DNA from: ZC4RG20 sp963782445
GTDB taxonomy: Bacteria; Pseudomonadota; Gammaproteobacteria; Steroidobacterales; Rariloculaceae
DNA: 64,000 bases
Reading direction: 5' to 3'
NCBI GenBank assembly: GCA_963782445.1
Contig: CAWAJM010000001.1
Span: 1,054,001 to 1,118,000, forward strand
The notes under the pieces were generated by a model, which did no database searches, had not been told where the DNA came from, and worked only from the letters and a program-made list of their open reading frames with translations. Each line of letters begins with the position of its first letter. The first letter of the stretch is position 1. Made by a program: the position numbers and the translations under genes. Below, piece by piece: positions 60,777 to 64,000 of this stretch.

Positions 60777-62285
60777 ATGAGAAACAACACAATGGAGAGT
60801 GTCATGGTTCGTAATTCGATTCGAGTAAAGGCCGCCGTCCTGCTGGCCTTCGGTCTTCCTCTCGCTCTCGCGGCGGCCGCCTCCGCCGGGGCGGCGGCGC
60901 CAGAAGCCCGGTCGTCGCGGCATCTCGAGCGATTGGGCGATGAGATCAGCGCGGCCTTCGAGGCCGCGGCGGCGACGGTCAATCCCTCGGTCGTGCCGAT
61001 CTTCAGCGAGTCCACGGTGACGGTGAAAAACCCGCTCACCGGCGCCGAGGGGGACGAGCTGCGCCAGTTTTTCGGCGATCAGTTGTTCAACCGCTTTTTC
61101 GGCCCGACGTTGGGGCCGGCGCACAAGACCGTACACGCCCTCGGTTCCGGCGTCATCGCGTCGCCCGACGGTTACATACTCACGAACAACCATGTTGTGG
61201 AGGGTGCCCAAGAGCTTACGGTGGTACTGCCCGACGGAACCCGCAAGCGTGCGAAGGTCGTCGGAACGGATCCGGAAACCGATCTCGCGCTCGTAAAGGT
61301 CGATGCCACCGACCTGCCCGCCGCGACCTTCGGCGACTCCCACGACGTGAAGATCGGGCAGTGGGTCATTGCAGTCGGCAACCCGTTCGAGCTGCTGCAT
61401 ACGACGACGGCCGGAATCGTTAGCGCCAAGGGGCGCTCGTCGGTGGGTATAGGAGCCTACGAGGATTTCATCCAGACCGACGCCTCGATCAATCCCGGCA
61501 ACAGCGGCGGCGCCCTGGCGGACCTGCATGGCCGAGTGATCGGCATCAACTCTGAAATTACGACGCCGTCCGGGGGCTCCGTGGGTCTCGGGTTCGCGAT
61601 TCCGATCGATCTTGCGAAGAACGTCATGGAGCAGCTAAAGGCGCACGGCAGGGTGATCCGCGGCTACCTCGGCGTAACGCTGCAGTCGCTGAGTCCTGGC
61701 TTGGCCAAGGGGCTCGGTATGGCGCCGGGCGTGCACGGGGTCCTGATTGCGGACGTGGAGCCCGGTTCGCCGGCGAGCCGTGCGGATCTGCACCGCGGAG
61801 ACTTGATCACTCGCTTCGACGGCGAACCGGTGCGGCAACTGGTCCAGCTGCGAGACCTGGTTGCAGGTCGCGCGCCGGGCACGGTAGTGCGGCTGGGCAT
61901 TTTGCGCGACGGCACAATGCTGTCCGTTCCCGTAACGCTGGGCGAGCAGCCGCAACAGCACCAGACGAGCGAGTCCATGCATCACAGTGCCGCGCCGAAT
62001 CCGGAGCGTCTCGGCCTCGTCGTGGAGACGCTGAGCTCGGAATCGGCCCAACAGCTCGGGTATCAGGGCGAGGGCGGTGCGCTCGTCGTGCAGGTTCGCC
62101 CGGGCAGCCCTGCGGACAACGCCGGCTTGCAGCGCGACGATCTCATCAAAGAGGTGAACCGGCAACCGATTCACTCGGCGGTAGAGCTCGGCGACAAGCT
62201 GCGCAACCTCAAGAGCGGCGCGCCTGTGGCGTTGCTGGTTCAGCGCGGCAGCACGACGTTCTTCGTCGCGATTCGCATGCCATGA
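60777..62285 (+). CDS. HtrA/DegQ-family serine protease
   Basis: A 502-residue periplasmic protease-chaperone. After an export signal (about 11-42) the trypsin-like domain has the full catalytic triad: His139 (ILTNNHVVEG), Asp169 (PETDLALVKV) and Ser243 (INPGNSGGAL). Two PDZ domains follow, starting at about 265 (GYLGVTLQSLSPGLAKGLG) and 415 (LGLVVETLSSESAQQLG). It degrades or refolds damaged envelope proteins. The ATG at 60777 with AGGAA before it is chosen; a second in-frame ATG at 60804 with GGAGAG is a reasonable alternative. It starts divergently from the lipoprotein and overlaps the 3' end of the truncated porin gene by 77 bp. Confidence 0.95.
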   Translation: MRNNTMESVMVRNSIRVKAAVLLAFGLPLALAAAASAGAAAPEARSSRHLERLGDEISAAFEAAAATVNPSVVPIFSESTVTVKNPLTGAEGDELRQFFGDQLFNRFFGPTLGPAHKTVHALGSGVIASPDGYILTNNHVVEGAQELTVVLPDGTRKRAKVVGTDPETDLALVKVDATDLPAATFGDSHDVKIGQWVIAVGNPFELLHTTTAGIVSAKGRSSVGIGAYEDFIQTDASINPGNSGGALADLHGRVIGINSEITTPSGGSVGLGFAIPIDLAKNVMEQLKAHGRVIRGYLGVTLQSLSPGLAKGLGMAPGVHGVLIADVEPGSPASRADLHRGDLITRFDGEPVRQLVQLRDLVAGRAPGTVVRLGILRDGTMLSVPVTLGEQPQQHQTSESMHHSAAPNPERLGLVVETLSSESAQQLGYQGEGGALVVQVRPGSPADNAGLQRDDLIKEVNRQPIHSAVELGDKLRNLKSGAPVALLVQRGSTTFFVAIRMP

Positions 62286-63126
62286 CGCGGCCGGCGCAAG
62301 GGGACGCCTTGCCGCAGCGCCTAAGCTGCGGCTTGTAGTCGAGCGTCACGCCACGACGCTCGGGCGTGATCGTCACGGAGCCGGCGCTCGAGAGCTCGAG
62401 CGCCGGCCCTTCGGCCTTCCGCCGACCGGGCTGCCGAAGATGCTCCAGGGCGGCTCGCATGAAACACCTAATTAGGTCTTCCCCTCGACACCCATCGGTC
62501 AACGTCTCTCCGCCGCGATAGTACGTCGTACCGATGCCAATCCACAGCCCGGACTGAACACCGCGGATCATATGGGCCTGCAGCGCGCAGAGCGGCTGCT
62601 GGACGCGTCGAACGCCGCCGTAGAGCGCGTCGTTCGCTTCGAAGAATGTGGCGGAAACGGCGAGGTCGAGCGTCCACAGGCGTAAGTCTTTCTCGACGCC
62701 GATCTCGGCCTTCGCCGACCAGCGATGAGTGCCGATGTTCACGAGCCGGTCGGGGTCGTATTGGCCGACTGGTGCGGCCAGCCTTAGGCTCGCACCCACG
62801 ATCAAGCTCGAATGGTGGCCGGCATACTCCTGCATCGACAGTGCGCGAGCGCCGACGAAGTCAACGCCCACGCGAATGCTGGCGTCGGTAAGGCCGCATA
62901 CATCACGCGTCACCCGTTGGCCGTGGAAGTCGGCCGATCCGGAAAGGCAGACGCGTCCCAGCCCCACATTGATCTTCCCCAACGAACGCCCGAAGGCGCG
63001 TGTGCGCTGGTAGCCTAGAGCCGGGCCCTCGGCCCTGAGCTGATCATTGTCCAGCTCGATTGACGGATCGACGAGTACGCTGCCGTCCGTTGCTCCGTAC
63101 CCGGCAACCAAAAGGTGCGCCGTCAC
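62209..63126 (-). pseudogene. Truncated MetA-type outer-membrane channel protein
   Basis: A 305-codon frame whose middle part matches the phenol-degradation MetA-like beta-barrel family: ASIRVGVDFVGARALSMQEY, LIVGASLRLAAPVGQYDPDRLVNIGTHRWSAKAEIGVEKDL and TYYRGGETLTDGCRGEDLI. These proteins help hydrophobic aromatics cross the outer membrane. Here the signal peptide and first strand are missing (start GTG at 63126, with an in-frame stop shortly upstream), and homology ends after GEDLI, replaced by Arg/Cys-rich sequence that runs 77 bp into the end of the convergent HtrA gene. It therefore looks like a remnant that cannot be exported. Confidence 0.72.
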
Positions 63127-63295
63127 GATGAGGCTGTACTTCGGCGACGAGCTGGTCGGGGAAGCCGAGTTCCCTTATACGATGGCGCTGAGCTACTGTA
63201 TCGGCGGCGGGCTCACCGTCGAGCACGCGCGTAGGCAAAGCGCGCGTTCGAGACTAAGATTGGCAGGACAGCGGTTCCTATCGCACTTCCGAGAG

Positions 63296-64000
63296 ATGGG
63301 TTCAGTGTCCGGCACCAAGGTCGCGAACGAAGTTCAGCTTGCCGCCGAATACGATGCGGCCGGCCGCCACGACGAGGCGGTGAACGCGCTCGCGTGCGCC
63401 GCGGGTCGAGGGGAAGCCGAGGCGCTGACGCAGCTCGGCAAGCGGCTCATTGTCGGTGACCGCGCCCCGCTGCTACCGCGTGAAGGCTGCGGATTTCTCG
63501 TCGACGCTTTGAACGCCGGGGGCGCGGAAGCACCGTTGAGACTCGCGTCGCTGGCCGCGCTCGGAACCTATATGCCGCAAAGCTGGAATACGGCGCTCGG
63601 GCTCCTCGTCACGGCCGCGGACCGCGGGTCGGTGCCGGCCCGGCGGCAGCTTGCCCTGTTGTCGTCCGATGCGGCGCTCGTTCGCACGGCGGCGAATACG
63701 CCGGCGCCGGGTCCCGAGCTTTGGCGAGCGCTCGGCGAGAGCATCGACGTGGCGGGCTGGTTGGCGCCGAGCCAAGGGCTTACGGTGCACGCAGAGCCGA
63801 CGATTCGGGCGTTCCCCGATTTCGTGCCCGGCGAAATCTGCACGTGGATCGTCGAGCGGGCGCGCGGCAAGTTGAAGCGTGCCTTGGTCTACGATCCCGT
63901 CGGCCGGCGCGATATCGCCGACGGCAGCCGCACCAACACGGTCGCAGAGTTCAATCTCGTAGAGACGGATTTCGTGCAGGTCGCAACCCAGGCGCGCATG
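63296..64000 (+). CDS. Prolyl-4-hydroxylase-like 2OG-Fe(II) oxygenase with N-terminal SEL1-like helices (3' end outside window)
   Basis: The plus-strand frame is open to the window end, 235 codons from ATG 63296. The first ~150 residues form helical SEL1/TPR-like repeats (AAEYDAAGRHDEAVNALACAAG, PLRLASLAALGTYM, ALGLLVTAADRGSVPARRQL). From about residue 155 the chain reads AFPDFVPGEICTWIVERARGK and later RTNTVAEFNLVETDFV, the start of a P4H-type double-stranded beta-helix. The Fe(II)- and 2-oxoglutarate-binding HxD...H residues would come after the window end. An earlier in-frame ATG at 63128 or a GTG at 63305 are alternative starts. The substrate is unknown. Confidence 0.75.
   Translation, partial: MGSVSGTKVANEVQLAAEYDAAGRHDEAVNALACAAGRGEAEALTQLGKRLIVGDRAPLLPREGCGFLVDALNAGGAEAPLRLASLAALGTYMPQSWNTALGLLVTAADRGSVPARRQLALLSSDAALVRTAANTPAPGPELWRALGESIDVAGWLAPSQGLTVHAEPTIRAFPDFVPGEICTWIVERARGKLKRALVYDPVGRRDIADGSRTNTVAEFNLVETDFVQVATQARM

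Noticed and set aside
1..64000. CRISPR arrays, tRNA/rRNA genes, prophage or integrase/attachment sites
   Set aside because: None recognised: no direct-repeat/spacer pattern, no cloverleaf-type sequences and no phage or integrase proteins.

Overview
The window is GC-rich, densely coding DNA of a Gram-negative bacterium. Outer-membrane, lipoprotein and periplasmic proteins, Tat-type leaders, an HtrA protease and NhaA/MarC all point to a proteobacterium, probably a beta- or gammaproteobacterium from an uncultured or environmental lineage; the exact group cannot be fixed from sequence alone. Genes are packed with ATGA/GTGA stop-start overlaps. I saw no rRNA, tRNA, CRISPR array or complete insertion sequence, and no classical helix-turn-helix transcription factor anywhere in the 64 kb.

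Layout. (1) 1-14.1 kb is a stress and signalling block: partial nhaA, a GAF-PAS-histidine kinase-receiver hybrid, a three-domain KaiC-like ATPase with a small coupled partner, marC, a short divergent RRM ORF, a ClpX-type zinc-finger mini-protein, a broken CheB/receiver gene, a cold-shock protein, a 1362-residue CheB-CheR-PAS-kinase fusion and a second RRM protein. (2) 14.4-28.5 kb is a divergent catabolic locus. The minus arm encodes a FAD monooxygenase, extradiol-type dioxygenase, C-C-hydrolase-like alpha/beta hydrolase, cupin, FAH-family enzyme and a CxxCH exported protein. The plus arm encodes a class III CoA-transferase, two proteins related to 2-hydroxyacyl-CoA dehydratase that lack expected cluster cysteines, an MFS transporter and a secreted esterase. 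A Dabb protein, a frameshifted second FAD monooxygenase and an SGNH hydrolase follow in the opposite direction. (3) 29.6-36.5 kb holds DUF3237, sucrose phosphorylase and three secreted esterase/lipase-type proteins, one a tandem two-hydrolase fusion. (4) 36.8-47.7 kb has a glycosyltransferase, a BioF2/CelD-type acyltransferase, tkt-tal, a luciferase-like oxidoreductase, a PIG-L deacetylase and a P-type ATPase preceded by a His-rich 28-codon ORF. (5) 47.7-64 kb is a mosaic of exported proteins and oxidoreductases: YHYH protein, Tat-exported enolase-superfamily enzyme, DUF6152 proteins in split and fused forms, SDR, metallo-beta-lactamase fold, FAD oxidoreductase, lipoprotein, HtrA, a truncated MetA-like porin and a partial prolyl-4-hydroxylase-like gene.

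Working together. The catabolic arms share a short divergent promoter region and are each translationally coupled, so they probably act on one substrate class: uptake and ester hydrolysis, ring hydroxylation, extradiol cleavage, C-C hydrolysis, then CoA-ester processing. The substrate is unknown. Several genes are decayed: a CheB/receiver deletion remnant, a fragment of an enolase-superfamily gene whose intact relative lies 35 kb away, a dienelactone hydrolase remnant, two frameshifted genes and a truncated porin. Together with a 166-bp inverted-repeat element and a 52-bp perfect palindrome lying in frame inside a coding sequence, this marks the region as recently rearranged accessory DNA. The frameshifts could be assembly errors and should be checked in reads.
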